A stretch of DNA of 64,000 bases from Nereocystis luetkeana (GCA_031213475.1 JARUPZ010000030.1:310001-374000), one strand, 5' to 3'. Positions 38,801 to 49,500 are shown, counted from the first letter of the stretch. The notes: a model not told the origin generated them from the letters alone. Made by a program: numbers and translations.

Positions 38801-39466
38801 TCTCACGGTCAAGATACGAGTATACATCGAGGTTAATTAGCCAACGCCCTAACCACCCAAATGTGTGTAAGATGATCTGCAAGTACCACAATACCCAAAC
38901 GGAGACAAACCAGAACCCCAACTTCATCATCGACGTGAGTCGGTGACTATATGTCACGCACGCCTTTCTCTGTGGCACAGGGACGAAGTTGGGTAGTATA
39001 CATACGAGTACAAGTAGAGACCAGAAAACTCGTAAATCCTGTACGTAGTGGTACAGTACCTGATACGACCGGAACGATCGCATGCTCTTTTTGACCTCTC
39101 GTACCTGGTTCCAGTTGCAAAAATCGTCGAGTTTTGCGAAAGCATCGTGATCTCGTTCGTAGACGAAGTCGGTCCCTCCCGGTACCCTGCAGGGTGGAAG
39201 CAGGGTACATGATGCGCAGGAACCAATCAGACATATATTTCAGCAATCAGGAAGGATGCCCTATTACATACCTGGTCTGGTACGAAAGGGTCTGCTCGTA
39301 GGCGATTGATACGTCTCATGGCGATGCGGCGGGATCTCGGATCTTACCGCGCCATAGCAAAAGCTTTATGCAGCTCCTCTTCCATATCGCCTATGCACAC
39401 GTGGCGACTCGCTGGCCGTGTCGTCGCAGACATGGCGGATCTACTCGGATCTCTGAGCGAGCTCAT
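20126..39466 (-). CDS. Nephrocystin-3-like NACHT/STAND NTPase with inserted EF-hands
   Basis: Exons 5' to 3': 39466-39348 (ATG at 39466), 39186-39105, 38750-38590, 38290-38088, 37663-37353, 36984-36647, 35157-35008, 34654-33817, 33130-33077, 32043-31813, 30205-30131, 29724-29668, 29063-28908, 28390-28220, 26150-26022, 25363-25271, 23930-23776, 22394-22274, 20718-20671 and a terminal exon near 20185-20126. Every junction is phase-compatible and gives about 1,180 residues. Walker A is GPSGSGKS and Walker B is [11 protein letters not shown], followed by the NPHP3-like stretch [19 protein letters not shown]. Later marks are [30 protein letters not shown] and CEELPWHL, all typical of NPHP3-type NACHT proteins. 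A clear TPR array is not seen. In animals NPHP3 acts in the ciliary inversin compartment; an equivalent role here is inference. The terminal exon is ambiguous. Confidence 0.65.
20340..20462 (+). repeat. C/T-rich low-complexity tract
   Basis: About 120 bases of CCTCC/TCCCT words in the intron next to the last NACHT exon. Frames through it are low-complexity artefacts. Confidence 0.8.
20738..20872 (+). repeat. GA-rich low-complexity tract
   Basis: About 135 bases of GAGAGA and GGGAGA words. On the minus strand this is the pyrimidine tract immediately upstream of the acceptor of exon 20718-20671. Confidence 0.8.
20880..21200 (+). repeat. Degenerate GAATGGTTGACATACATG repeats
   Basis: At least seven imperfect copies of GGAAATGGTTGACATACATG-like words spaced about 30-50 bases apart, some carrying short CATA runs. 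Confidence 0.6.
22980..23225 (+). repeat. ATCT/CTAT tetranucleotide microsatellite
   Basis: About 245 bp of CTATCTATCTAT with interruptions, in the intron between exons 23776 and 22394. The reading SIYLSIYLS is an artefact. Confidence 0.9.
23776..23930 (-). CDS. Helical exon of the NACHT protein C-terminal half
   Basis: It reads [20 protein letters not shown] and [20 protein letters not shown], then a phase-2 donor GTGAAA. It joins in phase to 22394-22274 ([20 protein letters not shown]) and then to 20718-20671 ([14 protein letters not shown]). These aromatic and helical segments recur in long NACHT/TPR proteins of stramenopiles, as far as I recall. No enzymatic motif is visible. Confidence 0.6.
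24240..24465. mobile_element. Diverged copy and half copy of the TTAA MITE family
   Basis: At 24245-24345 a diverged hairpin has CTCCAGTTTTGGAGACAAAT and the facing CTCCAAAACGAGACTGCAGT. At 24406 TTAACCCTGTGAGGACTGCG starts a one-sided copy. Both resemble the elements at 18.6 and 27.2 kb. Confidence 0.55.
25427..25563 (+). repeat. GGTC tetranucleotide microsatellite
   Basis: GGTCGGTCGGTC with TTCG interruptions; about 135 bp in the intron between exons 26022 and 25363. Confidence 0.9.
26778..26885 (+). repeat. CTGT tetranucleotide microsatellite
   Basis: TCTGTCTGTCTG over about 105 bp in the intron between exons 28220 and 26150. Confidence 0.9.
27158..27260. mobile_element. piggyBac-like hairpin MITE, copy 2
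   Basis: TTAA at 27158-27161 and 27257-27260. Ends CCTTTTTAGAACCGCTGCC and its diverged complement ending TAAAAGGG. The interior matches copy 1 (TTTGACCGGTTTGTCCCCAA). About 103 bp. Confidence 0.75.
27600..28018 (+). repeat. GGGTC pentanucleotide satellite, ~420 bp
   Basis: An array of GGGTCGGGTC units, with GGATC and GGGCC variants clustered at the left side and a homogeneous core at the right. Flanks carry facing words (CAGGGCTCC...CGGGTC and its partner ending in GACACGGCTG), so the array may be internal to an inverted-repeat element. Confidence 0.9.
28220..28390 (-). CDS. NPHP3-type 'EELPWHL' exon with a GC donor
   Basis: This 57-codon exon, phase 0 on both sides, reads [20 protein letters not shown] and later [20 protein letters not shown]. 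Both are hallmarks of the region following the NTPase in NPHP3-like proteins. The 3' boundary is GAG|GCAAGT, a GC-AG type donor with an otherwise perfect consensus. The next exon (26150-26022) begins [19 protein letters not shown] in the same frame. Confidence 0.65.
31403..31660. mobile_element. TIR element (MITE) of ~255 bp
   Basis: The ends read GGTTGTGAACCGAACGTGAA and, inverted, GGGCTGTGAACCGAAAACTG, continuing with partial complementarity (CGGTCGGTGTTT / AGTCGGTTTTTGTTT). The interior is A/T-rich with repeated CGGTCGG/CCGAAAC words. It is non-coding and located in the intron between exons 31813 and 30205. Confidence 0.65.
31813..32043 (-). CDS. EF-hand pair exon of the NACHT protein
   Basis: This 77-codon exon, phase 0 on both sides, encodes two canonical calcium loops: [13 protein letters not shown] and [11 protein letters not shown]. 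Position 12 of the second loop (Glu) is supplied by the first codon of the next exon (30205-30131, [16 protein letters not shown]), which completes the loop exactly and supports the junction. Asp at 1, 3 and 5, Gly at 6, Ile/Leu at 8 and Glu at 12 are all present, so calcium binding is expected. A separate EF-hand gene nested here is possible but less likely, because the flanking exons join in phase. Confidence 0.7.
32055..32190 (+). repeat. GATTGGTT degenerate repeat
   Basis: About 130 bp of TTGATTGGTTGGTTG-type words upstream (minus-strand sense) of the EF-hand exon acceptor. Confidence 0.75.
33817..34654 (-). CDS. Acidic low-complexity exon (about 279 codons) of the NACHT protein
   Basis: This is the longest exon of the gene. 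It is rich in Glu, Asp, Gly, Ala and Ser, with stretches such as [20 protein letters not shown] and [15 protein letters not shown]. No domain is visible and it is probably disordered. It ends with [12 protein letters not shown] and joins in phase to [13 protein letters not shown] at 33130-33077. Its acceptor (TTTCGTAG) and donor (GAG|GTGGGC) are good. Opposite-strand reading frames through it are shadows. Confidence 0.6.
35370..36485 (-). repeat. Tandem pair of interspersed repeat copies C and D
   Basis: Two head-to-tail copies (about 35370-35900 and 35905-36485) share, in order, GGGTTGGCGT, CCAGGGTAC, ATTACGTAGT, GTAAGGCAC, GAAGTGGC, GTCCGCCTC-like words, GCAGCTC.CCCTTCATGCGAC and GAGTACCCCCC. 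Each ends in a C run. They occupy most of the intron between exons 36647 and 35157 of the NACHT gene. No coding capacity is apparent. Confidence 0.65.
36647..36984 (-). CDS. NACHT-protein exon with polyglutamine tract
   Basis: The acceptor AAAG at 36984 gives phase 0; the donor GTGAGA after 36647 leaves phase 2, which matches the next exon at 35157. It starts [19 protein letters not shown], the expected 'L..RgWp.l.l.pL' segment downstream of Walker B. In the middle, a CTG/CAG microsatellite (plus strand about 36797-36822) encodes a run of eight Gln. The run lies in a coding exon and is therefore likely to vary in length between individuals. Confidence 0.65.
38590..38750 (-). CDS. Walker A exon of the NACHT/STAND protein
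   Basis: The exon begins right after ACACAG with codon ATG and ends in donor GTACGA. It encodes [20 protein letters not shown], a complete P-loop (GPSGSGKS) in the form common to NPHP3-type NACHT ATPases. The next exon (38290-38088) joins in phase and carries [13 protein letters not shown] and the Walker B segment [16 protein letters not shown]. Exon 37663-37353 continues it with [20 protein letters not shown]. The order P-loop, linker, Walker B and 'P.nVRLIvT' is diagnostic of the family. Confidence 0.75.
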
Positions 39467-39800
39467 CCACCCAGCCTCTAGGCACTCTCTCCCCCGGGCG
39501 GGAGGAGGAGGGGGGGTTCTATATTCCGTGTGTACTACACGTATAGCTACGAACACGTAGTGCCGACGTCGGGCGGAAATTTCCACGAGGAAGTAAAATA
39601 GCTTACACAGGAAACGACGGTTTCAAAAATGCGGCGCAATTATTTATTAAAACTCAAGAGGGTCAGGACGACAGACGGGGCACACAATGACACAGCAGCA
39701 GCGACACAGCACACCGACGAAGTGGACACCATGCGCCGTGCGCCAATGATCAAGTGTCTGAGATACATGTAGGGTACTAATCGTAGGGCTCTACGCTAGC
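39467..39800. promoter_or_regulatory. Short divergent intergenic region (candidate bidirectional promoter)
   Basis: About 330 bp separate the apparent ATG of the minus-strand NACHT gene (39466) and the ATG of the plus-strand kinesin-like gene (39801). The 5' UTRs and both promoters must fit here unless upstream non-coding exons exist. An AT-rich patch lies near 39637-39655. I see no motif that I can name with confidence. Confidence 0.45.
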
Positions 39801-40589
39801 ATGGGGAACGCCGCGAGCGTCATACCGAACAAGCTCCATACAGCAAGGGAAGCCGCGTTACATACAGCAAGCACGGCAAGAGGAGCTTTCGAACATACAG
39901 CGGGCCAAGCAAGGGAAGCTGTAAGAAACGGGGTTCATCATCATCATGGTCGAAAAGTCAAGGTGTCGTCCTCGGCGGCCGGGGCTGAGCGGCAGCAGCC
40001 ACTCAGAAAAGGTGACCAAGAAACGCCAGCGATAGCAGAGTCCAAACACGACGAAGAAGAAGTGCCCGGCGGGGTCGGGCGTCCGTCTTCTCGAGGGAAC
40101 GATAAAAATAGTGGCGCAGCTGCTGCTGCTACTGCTGCTGCTTCTGCCAAGGCCACAGGGACCACACCTTCAAGACAAAAAAGAGCCGGAAGCGTTGAGG
40201 AGAAACAGGGCGATAGCCTCAAAGATATCCCTTCTGATGCTGGCAGAGGCAGAGGCTTAGTCCGAGACGACAAGGCGACGTCCGAAGGTGGGTCATCAAG
40301 TCGAACACAAGATCAACGAGGCGACGTTGGGGTTCTTCAACAACATCGCAATTCACGAAGAGGCGAGGTCGGCCACTCAGCTACGAATAAAACCCTTCAG
40401 CAGCAAGAGGAGCAGGATAGAGGGTCTGGTAGGGGTCTTGGCGAGCGGAGCTCGGGGGAGGATGTGGGTTCTGTCGGCACCACGAGCGGGTCAAGCGGCG
40501 GGTCGTACACGAGTTCGTCGTACAGCAGCAGTGGGTCCGAGGAGAGCTGTGACGACGACGGTTCCGACGATACATTCTTTGTCCCGCAG
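39801..40589 (+). CDS. First exon: N-myristoylation-type start and disordered region
   Basis: The exon has 263 codons, starting MGNAASVIPNKLHTAREAAL and ending in donor CAG|GTAAGA. Gly2 and Ser6 fit the N-myristoylation consensus (MGxxxS/T). A short HTA-rich repeat follows (LHTAREAALHTASTARGAFE), then Ala runs encoded by GCTGCTGCTACTGC-type codons and a Ser/Gly/Asp-rich end. If exon 2 does not belong to it, this would be the start of a separate gene; an end in phase 0 matches the acceptor at 44307. Confidence 0.55.
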
Positions 40590-43500
40590 GTAAGATATGA
40601 GTACGTACGTATAATACCAGTTCGACACATGTTCGTACTGGTACATGATTTCATACAGAAAAACACTTCAGCTGTGCTCAAAGATCGACAATTTTGAAAT
40701 TTACATTGAAACCCACCTATGCCTTAATCTTTTTCAGGTTTATTTCAGTATTTCACACGAAATTTCGGTGTTTGTCGGTTTTTTCCTATCGGAAAATATC
40801 GAAATTTCGGGAAAAACTGAAAAAAGCTCAAAAAAACTCCTCGTTATAGTGTGTTTTGAGTTTTTTTTCGAGTTTTTCCCCGAAATTTCGGTAGTAGGGT
40901 CAATCTTAACGAGGAGTGTTTTTGAGTTTTTTTCAGTTTTTTCCCGAAATTTCGGTATCTTCCTATTATTATAGGAAAAAAACGACAAATACCGAAATTT
41001 CGTGAAAATGCCGAAATAAACCTAAAAAACAGCCCTCGTTAAGATTGACCCAAGGAAAACACCGAAATTTCGGAAACAAACAGAAAAAAACTCAAAAACC
41101 CTCCTCGTTAAGATTGACCCAAAGATGGATGGAACTTGCCAAACGCACCCGTTGGCAGTACTACTGCTATCGCATTGGTGGCCTCGGTAATACTTCTTCG
41201 AGTTTGTTTGGCCACCCTGCATCCTGGCGATTCCATTCAAGCAAAAAATCCACAGAATAAGGCTAACCTTGACTCGCGCTCGGGTTTGTCGGACGGGCGG
41301 GGCGTGGGTCCGTTCCCCACCACCCCGCCTGTTAAGTTTGTTGATACATTCATAGCGCATTCACTTTGCAAGCAACCGTACAACTCTTCTACTCCTGCTG
41401 CTGTGTGTAGGGTGCTATAGAGTCTACATCACCCTGCTTGGTCGTCTCCGTGCAGTTTGTCATCCAATATGAATGAAATGTCGAGCGGCAAAAGTACTGC
41501 TGTAGTATCGTTTCTTGTCAATTTATTTGAGGTTGCATTTCATATCATATACTTACGTACAAGTAAGTACTGACTGAACGCCCATCAGACAGATTGACGA
41601 TTGACGGGCTAACCTTGCGCTGCCCGGGCGATTCCATTCAACCAATACTGCCATCCACGGAGTCTGAGAGACATCCTTGACACGCAAACGGGCTGACAGC
41701 TGGCGTCCCGCCGCCTCGCCTGTGAAGCCTCGAACGCGTGTTCGGTCGTCCCGGATATAAAAAAGGCAAGGTATACTCAGCAGTAGCTGCTACGAGCCCC
41801 GAGCGTGTGTTCGGCAAGGTAGATAGTAGCGGAGCGCGCTGGAGCGCATGGTTTCGTGGGGATGGGGATTTCGCCTGTCTTCAACTATTTTTGCTTTTTT
41901 TACGCAAGAGAAGAGCTGACCCGAGCTTGCTGCTGCTACTGTGTATTTTGCCAGTCGTTCACGACGACCGCCCACAAACTCGGATCTCGTACTTAGCCCG
42001 TGATGCTGTGCCCCTTGCCCCTTATTCGGGACGACCGAACCCACGCTAGTGCCTCGTAGCTGCAAGCTCCGGTCGGCCTCCTTGTTTTCTTCGCAAGGGA
42101 AAAACTCAATAGACGTGAAATCCTCAGTCCGACCGAAAGTTTGCCATCGAGCATCGCCCTGTTGCTGCTGTGTACCTTGCCAGCTGTTCACGATGGCCGG
42201 ACGATAAAGCTCGGGCCTCGCAGCGGCTGCTGCTGTGGGCCTCGTATCGGTCGCGATACAGGGATAAAGAGAACGCTAGAGAGAGAGAGCTGCGTGAAAA
42301 GGAAGTCGTGAGCGCACCGTTGAAAATTACTCCTAGGCGGGCGGAATTTAACACGTAGTAAAGGGCACAGAGTGTTCGAGCAGACCGATGCCCGTCGAAA
42401 ATACAAAGGGCCCAATAACATAACTCAGATGAAATATATTGAATTTTGAGCGTGATTAGACCTATGCCAATGGAAACGCGAAGTCCAAAAGTTTTTTTTC
42501 AAATAACAGACAAATCGGAAAAATGGGAACGAAGCCTAAAATGAGAACCAAGCCGTATCTCCAGAACCATGTGGTGTATCAGAGAACCAAAATGATCCTG
42601 CGAAACCCCTTGGCCAGCCCTGTGAGAGGAGCTCGTCAGAACGGTCATGCTCCATCTCGTGCCTTCGGGTGGGCGCAAAAAGCGATATACGCTGGCTCTA
42701 TTGTGATTTCTCTAGATGCTGGCTACCGCGGCGATGCCGAGGACTTCCAGCCTGAGCGACAGCTCATTCGAAGGCTGCTGTACAGCCCCACAGGACTGTC
42801 AGCTTTTTTTCTTGGAGTTGTACACAATTGGTTTGCTTTCTAAAAAAAACCGTCCGTTCCCATTTTTTGTTTCGTTCCCATTTTTCCGTTTTGTCTGTTA
42901 AATATGCTTTAAAAAAAAGGCCGAAAATTTTCTCGTACCGACGCTGTGGGGAAAAACAAGTTTTTTTTTTTTTTTTTTTTCCCCAACGGCTGCAGGCGGA
43001 GCAATTTGTTTTTTTCTGCTTGCAAATTGTCAACAGAGTGATCGAAACCAGCTCGTGCGACGATCGACGCTCGATCTCGACATAGACTCAGCCCACGGCC
43101 AACCCGCTCGGTATCTCGCAAGGCCAACGAATATAGATGACGGCCTCGAAGATATCAGGTGGATCCATGGTCTAGGGCGCGAGAGATTGGCGGCGGCGTC
43201 CTACGGTATCCTCCCTAACCTGAACAAAAGTCTATTTTTTGCCATTCGAGACGGATGGAGAAGTTTTGTCTTCTATTTTGTGCAAACCAGCGGCCAAATG
43301 TTTTTTGATCATGCGCCTGGTCAGCTCCCGCCACACGACACCGGCCATGGTGCGAAGACGGTGACCCTAGGGTGGGTCGGAGCCCCTAACGAGCGCACTC
43401 CGTTCAGAATTCATGATGCAATCGTTGGTTTTGTTGATCGATGTCTGTCGAGGACTCGGAATCTCGCCGCTTCAAACCAAAGATCGGCCTGAGTTTTTCT

Positions 43501-46500
43501 CAAGCCGATGTTGGCCCAACATCGGCCCCAGATTTGCTTTTTTCGGGCTTTTCCAAAAGTTAGGAACTTTTTTTTTTTTTACGTGGCCCAGAGGAAGCGT
43601 GTTCTGATTTTTTTTGGCGGGAATCTTTGAAATTCAAACTTTTTATGGAAACTTCGCTGTCCCAGTGGCATAGGTCTTAGACAGATTGTTCAAGTGCCGG
43701 TTGGAGCCTTAGATCCAAATGCTATACGAGTATATCAAATAAATATCCAATTCATGGTTGACTGGCGACAAATCCATTGACTGATTGAATTTAGATGGAG
43801 TAGGAAGTTTTAGGGAGGGAATACAAACAATGGATAAAATTATTAGACGTCAATTCATCGTTGAAAAACAGTGGGCTTGAGGATTTAAATTAAAGTTCTG
43901 ACAGAGCCATCAACTACAGTAACGTTACTGAGAATGTGCCTTAGATCCTCGACCATTAATGGGCGGACGTCAGCCCGACACCGTGGCGCCCCCTTGTACT
44001 CGTATATACAGTAATATATCCCTCATCAACATATTCTTGATAACAAGCAGTCGCCATCGTAAAAATGACGGGGGTATTCCTTCACGAATTCAGAAGCCCA
44101 GGAAGCACGGGTCCCTGGTTCTTGGCACACTTTTTAAAAACCAATAAACCGTACATACTACACTCCGGCGGACGCGGTCTGCAAGTATTCAGATATCAAT
44201 GGATACACATATTCGGCTCATGAGCACTACACTGCCACTGGTGTCCGCTGAATTTGGACTGAAGCCTCTCTATCGCCTCGTGTATGCCACTACTTGATAT
44301 CGAAAGGGCCAAAGAAGCGACAGCTTCAACGGAAAGGACCGATCGGCAGATGGAGGCGTCAGCACGTTTCCCGTCGTCTTCGATGGTGACCGGGCGGACC
44401 TAGTAGAGACGCGGCTCAACAGCGGCGGCAAAGAGGAGGTGGGAGGGGACGAAGGCAGATACAAAGCTGGGCCGAAGGCTGGAAAAGCCAAGCGTAAACG
44501 ACCGACGAACAGGTACGAGTGCGAACCATGCGTTAGACATGCCACCAGCCACCAGTGTAATATTACACAACACGAATCGCAAACAAGAGGTCAAAATGCT
44601 TGCGTGTTTTTCTACAAACAAGTGTGCTTTACACTACACTAGAACGCGATCTGGCACTGCAAGAGCTTCCATGCAGCAGCACCTTTTGGATCAGCTCTTG
44701 GCTTCTTCCGTATTTTGTGGAAGCTAAGCGACCGCTTGGACAATTAGCACAGCAGTGGCGAATGCTTACGTGAAAACACTATTTTAGTTTGTGTTGACGC
44801 TTCTGAGTGAACTTACCGCTCCTAGAACAATGTCTAAACACCAGCCCAATCAACCTGTGCTCTCTGAACGCTGGTCACGCCTTGCGCCACGGTTTGCGAT
44901 TGTCGTGAAGACACTACATCAAAGATGAAACAATGCGGACATTATTCGGTCTGGTGCCTTTCTACGGTGGGAGTGACGGCCCGATGGACCAGATGGTGAA
45001 GCTTACGCTCGCAAGCGTTGGACCCAATTCAATCGACGTTCGCGATCAGGAGGGTAACACTCTACTCATCCTCGTTTGTCAGCACGCCTGCGAGGTGTGT
45101 ATGGTACATAATGCGGAGGGGGGACGGGTAGACCTTCAAAGTGATATATATTCAGAGAGTACGTTGGCAGGGCAGCATTGCATCAGACGCCTTATCAATA
45201 ATGTTAGCTAAACAGAAAAGGGCGCCGTTGATTAAACGAGAACGTGGGTATTACTATTGTTGCCTGTCAAACATTCGGCCGACGAAAGGGGAGCTTGCTG
45301 CCCTTGTAGGCCTCTGCCAAGCAACCGACACGCTACGGCAACAGCAAACGAGGGATGCGAACACTAGAGCAGTTGAGACTGTGGAATAAGAACAAGCGGT
45401 CTTCCCCCAACTCTGTTAAATACTCAGGTTCGTCGATTTCGATGCTTGTCACGTTCGTACATACCGCTACATCTGCATTCGTGCATGTATCACGTGTTGT
45501 GTTCTCGGATCAGCACTACATACAATTTACAGCACAGGGGAGAAGGGAAATCACTCCCGCAGAAAAGGTTTGCCCCTATCATCCCCAACGCACTTCCCCC
45601 CCCCCTCCCCCGTCTTCCGACGTTTCTAGGATCTCGTGGAGTCTATATTAGCCAAGGGTGCGAGCCCCACGGCGGTGAACGGGGTCGGCATCTGCCCGCT
45701 GCACTACACCTGCTATGCAGACTCTCTGTCGCTGGAAGCTGCTGAGGCCTTGCTTTGGCGAGGCGCAGACCCGTCCGCTGCAGAGACGACATATGGGTGC
45801 ACTCCCCTGCACTACGCTGCTAGCGCAGGGGACGCCGATCTCTGCGCTTTGTTGGTGGAGCACGGCGCGCAACCTCAGGTGACCTTGTCATTGTAGAGGA
45901 AAACTCACGTCCGTCAGTTAGACATCACTGGTTGGCTGTGTGTTGACCGTTAGCAAGAGTTGTCGATAGTGTTGGTGCGAATCGCTCGCGTTTAGGTGGG
46001 TCTGCGCTCTACGTGCACGTTGGGGCAACACTAACGCCCGTGGCGCAACACCAGATGTGTAATTTGTCTGTTACCGTCGATCCGCCGTGAATGCTTTGAG
46101 TAGAAGCTCAGGGTATTTATTAACTGTTGAACCATAATCAAGATAAGGAAACCAAAGAAATAGAATCCCGCGCTATGAATCTTGTCGACAAGGCCCCTTG
46201 ACATCGAGGCCCAATAATAAACCAATCCAGTGGGTATCTGGTGCACATCAAAATTATCGGGTTCGTAGGGAAAGCTAAAAACACTTATGGGCACAAAAAA
46301 AGACCCCTGCCCCATCCTACAGACTGCGACTGTGGTAATCGTCACCCTGCGGAATTGTATTGCCCTTCGAGTTACTTCCGTTTTTTCGATATTTCCCGTG
46401 CTGAGGAATAAGGCATGCAACGAACGACCTTGTTCTCTCCGTCACAACGCTCCTCCTTTCGGCGCGTTGCCCCTCAGACCCAAGACTACTACACGTACAC

Positions 46501-49500
46501 CGCTGTCAAGTATGCCAAAGATGCTGGCCACGACGCTATCGTGGAACTCCTTGGAGGGGAAGATGACGTCGCAGGATGGGTGGGAACAGAAGACGTGTAC
46601 GCGGGCATGAGGACGGGAGACGATGAGGAGTCAACGGCCCCGAGCGGAGGGCTATGGGTCCGTCATATGGACCCAGAGACGCAACTAGCGTATCACATGA
46701 ACGACGAAACCGGTGCGCGTCGAACTGTGTAGCGTGTCAACTACTGGTGGCGATATAGTGTGGGCTACACAGGTGACCTGACTCCTCCCCCTTGTGTCCC
46801 GTTGTGGCCGGTTTTGCAACAAAAATCGGTTATAGGAGTACCAATAGAAAAGAGGGAACCAACGACAACTTTATCAACACACCCAGAAGAGACAGCGGTT
46901 TACTCTGGATACTTTCAAGCGTGTATTTGTACCGTAGCAATCCGCTGACAAAAATACACGCCGGGCACGTCAAAGCAAGGGCAGGTTGAGATGCCCACGA
47001 GGCAATTCAACGCCTTCCACTTCACACGCGTTGCGTAGTTATGCGATTCTGGCACCAACGTTTGGAGGAGATCGTCCTTCCACCTTCCACTCCAAACTGA
47101 AAAAGGCGCCCTACACCAATTCCATACATCATCTTCCTTTCAGATGGTTTCGTACAGTTTTTGAGGGTTTGAGTGCCTATATCAAGGCTTACCGTGTAGT
47201 GTCAAGGAATATAACCAAGCCCCATTTCATTTCCTCTTCATACTTGAAGGTGAGTCGTGGTGGGAGACCGATCTTCTTGCGGTCGCCAAGGATTTCGTCG
47301 CCGCTGTTCCGGCTTCTGGCACCGGGGGTGAGGCGGCCAAGTCCTTGCCACCAATGGGTGTTCGCGAGTGGTTGGTGCAGGAGCAGGTGCGGTCCTGGCT
47401 AGTGGCAATCTTCAGCCGGGTGGACCCGCTGAGGCTGATGGAGGTGGACCTGGTCATGCAGGTTGGAAAAGTGAGAGAGACCACAAGAGCGCGTACGCAC
47501 GTTTCGCGGTTATTATAGATATATGGCAGACATGGGCGGTACCCACTACCTGGTATGCGCTTGGTTACCAGACTTTTTCGCAAGATAGAAACAGGGCGGA
47601 CCCTGCCTCCATACCCCTCGGCACGAGAGAACAACCAAGCTGCGAGCATCAAAACACTTATCGTTGGCCAATCGATAGTTTGTATTACAGTACAGTAGTT
47701 GAACAAAGGTGGTCTTCTGGTCCCCTTTACCCCCCCCGCCGGCCAATGCCGGCGTCTGAATCCAGCTTGCCCATAACACAAGTCGCTATCTGCCTGGGCT
47801 GCTGAACGCCGGCTAAATAAAGTTACTGACCAAGTTTAAGACAACAAGGACACAACCCTAGCACACCGCGTGCTGTGTCCAATAACAACAACACCACCAG
47901 GCAGACTTCAAAGGAATGCTCAAAGCTCTAATAGCAAGCTACGGCGTGAAAGAGTTGGCGTTTCTCCGAAACGCGTCGTCCCCAAAGCTGGAGCCGCTGG
48001 GGGTCCTTTCTCTCCTACCCGTGGAAGACGAGCTACAACCTGAGGGAGAGGACAAGACCGCGCCATCCTCTCCGGTATGTGGGGGGGGGGCGTGGCCTGA
48101 TTCAAGAACGTATGGGGACGCGTGTGACGATAGCGGCCGCAACACTTTTTGGCCGGATTACTGCTGACCGACGGGGCTCCTTGAGGGCACGGAGGGACTA
48201 TACCCACTATGATATCGTTGGAATCCCATTAATTTGCGTTTTAAAGTATATTTAGTCTAATGCCTACCTAGGCAATGGGATTGATTGTCAATCGGGCTGA
48301 GCGTACATTTTTCTCAAGAACAATTAATGGGTCAGGTATAAGTAGAGCTCCCAAAATGAGGAGCCTCATCAAATTAGATGCCTTCCCCCGCCGTATGTAG
48401 CATACGCTGTCGGTGGATTGCGTATGCCGAAACGCCGAAAGGTAGGTCGAGGTCGCGGAGTTGAGCCTTCGCCAGTGGACGCACCTTTTTTGCGGGGAGA
48501 AAGTGCAGAATTTTCAATTTACGCCAGAGATACTCTCGATGCCCCATAGAATGTACGTTGCAGGCCGGCGCCAGAACCCATCGGAACGCGATGCTCACGG
48601 CTACCGACGGCACAGGCAGATCACCGAAGAACCACCCACACGTTCATTGAGCTTGCGCTTTGGGATCGTCGTTGTTTTTACCATAACTTCGGCACAACTG
48701 CCCGGTGTGATTTGCGTTGAGACACGGGTGTTTACTCTTCTTTTTTACAACCATGGGTCGCTCTCTACCTTTTGCTGTTTTCCTGGTCTCGGCAGAGTGA
48801 GGGCCAGTTTCGAAGCAGCAGGACGACCGCGGAGACTGTCTCGAGCACGCCCCCTGTGATCGCCACAGTCGAGACAAACGCCCCCGTCGTCTCGCCAGAG
48901 ACAAACGCCGGTACCAGCACGGCGACGAATGGGCATCAGGACAGGCAGGATACCACTCCAACTCTGAGCAGGGTGATGTCTTCCCCGCGAGGCCTGAAAC
49001 ACGTCGACTCGCTGGCGGTGCTCCGCGCAGAAGCAGAAAAAACGTATCAGGTGCCGCGTGTGGGTAGCAAAATGTTTGGTCCATATATTTCCGCCTGACG
49101 GAGGGTTTTCATCAGCTAATGAACCACCCAACATCGTTGAAATACCAATAGAACATTCCTTATTGTCCGTTACATGCGATACCTAGGTCGAGCTGAGGTA
49201 CCTCATCGCGTTGTACGTTTTTTCTCACGTGAGGAGCGAAGGGATAGGGCATCCATAGAGTAGCATAGGCCAGGTCAGGGGTGGGGGGATGATTAGAAGA
49301 AGCTGTATACACACAGCAGTGTCCTGCCGTAGGACAAACCGTTGACTCAAGGTTGTTCGCTCTTCTTTTTGTTTGCGCCACCGCGTTTTGGGTCGCTTGA
49401 TCGTAAGGCTCATCGCACAGTGGCTTTTGTGATCGTCGATCGCAACGACTCTGTAAAAATAGACGAACCGGAGCTGGACTGTCCTACCGGTTGGAGTACA

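Larger units (their letters stand above)
40590..44306. other. 3.7 kb first intron of the kinesin-like gene
   Basis: It contains the foldback element, the ~230 bp tandem duplication, the 398 bp TIR element, a poly-T run at 42961-42980, the GC-rich hairpin and an unassigned open frame. An additional coding exon is not ruled out. Confidence 0.5.
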
